Source: Hirudo medicinalis
Taxonomy: Eukaryota; Annelida; Clitellata; Hirudinida; Hirudinidae
Reading direction: 5' to 3'
Assembly (NCBI GenBank): GCA_011800805.1
Contig: MPNW01001121.1
Coordinates: 18,735 to 43,523 of the forward strand
Length of the DNA: 24,789 nt
Part shown: positions 18,824 to 24,789 of the stretch, one piece after another
Layout of the letters: each line of letters starts with the position of its first letter
Numbering within the stretch: the stretch's first letter is position 1
Notes under the pieces: generated by a model
The model's database searches: none
Seen by the model: only the letters and a program-made list of their open reading frames with translations
Told to the model about the DNA's origin: nothing
Program-made: the position numbers and the translations under genes

Positions 18824-19084
18824 CTACATCCTCGGGAGGCATATGAGACGTGCACACGCAAGAATAGAACCACTCAAAGAACCCCATCGATAATGAAGAT
18901 GATTCGGCATCATCACCATCGTCGTCATCATTTGAGCATTTCCGCCGTATAAATACATACACCTCCCCACGTCATCGTCATCGTCATCACCACCCATACC
19001 GATAAATCTTGGAATGTTTCTCAGAACTCCTGCGCCTAGGATATTGAGTGACTCAGAGTCGAATCCAAAAGAGTATTCGTCCAT
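18824..19084 (-). CDS. Doubtful small ORF, 86 codons
   Basis: Starts at ATG 19084-19082. The first 29 residues (MDEYSFGFDSESLNILGAGV and nine more) have ordinary protein composition, then the frame enters a GAT-derived Asp run and ends at 18824. A donor-like GTATGG follows 19000, so it could instead be a first coding exon. It lies about 150 bases from the motif cluster at 19232-19362. No homology recognised; chance is likely. Confidence 0.18.
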   Translation of the reverse strand: MDEYSFGFDSESLNILGAGVLRNIPRFIGMGGDDDDDDVGRCMYLYGGNAQMMTTMVMMPNHLHYRWGSLSGSILACARLICLPRM

Positions 19085-19136
19085 CCATACTGTTCGACCG
19101 ACCCATCGAAAAGACACAAGAATCAGAAGCAACGTC

Positions 19137-19192
19137 TATAAAATAAAATAAACCGAAATAAAAATTACAATAAAAAAACAAAAAAAAAATAA
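19137..19192. repeat. A-rich AAATAAA tract
   Basis: Run of AATAAA-like units ending in oligo(A). On plus it could supply poly(A) signals, or it may be simple A-rich sequence. It lies well beyond the gene 2 stop. Confidence 0.6.
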
Positions 19193-19231
19193 CTTAATAT
19201 CCCGCTCAAAAATGAAAAAAAAAGATCCAAG

Positions 19232-19362
19232 CACGTGGTCTCCATAGCAACGCAGAGTGAAAATATAAACGAAATCTAGTCGCACCCTCAAGACGATGAC
19301 AACGACGAGGTCGGCTTGATTTGAATTCCCTCTTCCGATTGGACCGCACTATGATGACGTCA
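19232..19362. promoter_or_regulatory. Promoter-like cluster: E-box, RFX X-box, ETS, CCAAT, CRE
   Basis: CACGTG (19232-19237) directly abuts a perfect X-box GTCTCCATAGCAAC (19238-19251). An ETS core CTTCCG (19332-19337), inverted CCAAT (ATTGG, 19338-19342) and the CRE palindrome TGACGTCA (19355-19362) follow. The cluster sits between two convergent genes, where a promoter is not expected for either. Confidence 0.4.
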
Positions 19363-19933
19363 AAAAGACAATAATAAAACAAAACAAAAAAACAATACAA
19401 AAGTAAAGTACACTGCGTACTCTGGAGTAACAGGGGATGCAAGGATGTAAACATTTGTGGATTCAGAGCGCCCCTGTATCAGTAAATCCGTACTCAGTTA
19501 CACTCAATAAAAATATTACAACAAAATGGTGATGGAAATGGTAATGAATTAACTTTAACATTGTTGACAAAAGACACTGATGGTGTTGAACCATTAGTCA
19601 GGATGATGATGATGATGATGGTGCACAAAAGTTCAGTGTTGATATCAAATATTTTACTCCTGAGGAGCAAAGAAAGTGAGACCATTAAACACAAAGCAGA
19701 CAAAAACGGTTTGAAATTGCAAAACAAAACATAAATTATAAGCGACCTCGATGAAAAGTTATAATCATCTTCATCAGCTTTAAAACATCCGTTGACAAAG
19801 TTTGTAAGAATAACTATCCTAAATAATGGCCTAAACTGTTTGTCTCACTCAAAAATATTCTTGTTTCAATAACAAGACCATGTACACAACTTAGTGATGT
19901 TAACGATGATGATGATCGTCATCATAGTCGTCA
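19363..19933 (-). other. Probable 3' untranslated region of the ABCC gene
   Basis: No coding frame of note; a short GAT array lies at about 19601-19620. No canonical AATAAA is present on the minus strand between the stop and about 19140. The variant AGTAAA at 19653-19658 is a possible poly(A) signal. Confidence 0.45.
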
Positions 19934-24742
<4,809 letters not shown>

Positions 24743-24789
24743 CTGTAAAAGTGACATTCAATATCTTCAACATCAATATCTTCAAAGTG

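Overview
The window is animal nuclear DNA. It has spliced genes with GT-AG introns, extracellular CUB-like and sushi modules on a single-pass membrane protein, and an ABCC-type transporter interrupted by many introns. It is AT-rich and unusually loaded with short tandem repeats: ATT, GAT/GAC, TGAA and TGGA arrays plus several minisatellites. I see no bacterial, viral or plasmid gene. The species cannot be named from the sequence; an invertebrate bilaterian fits best (inference).

Layout. 1-4114: repeat-rich non-coding sequence, presumably 5' flank or intron of gene 1. 4115-7981 (+): five exons of gene 1, a type I membrane protein with a four-cysteine CUB-like domain, one sushi domain, a transmembrane helix and a 220-residue cytoplasmic tail; its first exon or exons lie further upstream. 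7982-12900: 3' flank and intergenic DNA with long ATT and GAT arrays and a 24-bp minisatellite. 12900-13117: a compact cluster of promoter-type motifs (CCAAT, RFX X-box, CRE, ETS) with no assigned gene. 14851-17785 (+): gene 2, a three-exon gene for a 235-residue protein of unrecognised family with a very acidic C-terminus; its second intron holds a 13-bp satellite. 17786-19933: repeats, a second RFX/CCAAT/CRE/ETS motif cluster (19232-19362) and a doubtful small minus-strand ORF. 19934-24742 (-): the last 13 exons of an MRP1-like ABCC transporter, from the linker after NBD1 through TMD2 and a complete NBD2 to the stop codon; the 5' half is outside the window.

The three genes share no obvious pathway. 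Genes 1 and 2 are on one strand; gene 2 and the transporter converge tail to tail. The exon structures were worked out by matching splice sites and reading phase; every proposed junction is phase-consistent. The transporter is certain. Gene 1 is well supported by domain pattern. Gene 2 exons 1 and 2 are well supported, while its exon 3 rests on phase and composition only.

I found no clearly new biological system. The observations most worth checking are the two unassigned motif clusters with perfect RFX X-boxes, the unrecognised acidic protein whose tail seems to grow out of GAN triplet repeats, and an in-frame cryptic exon plus a furin-type site in the CUB-sushi receptor.
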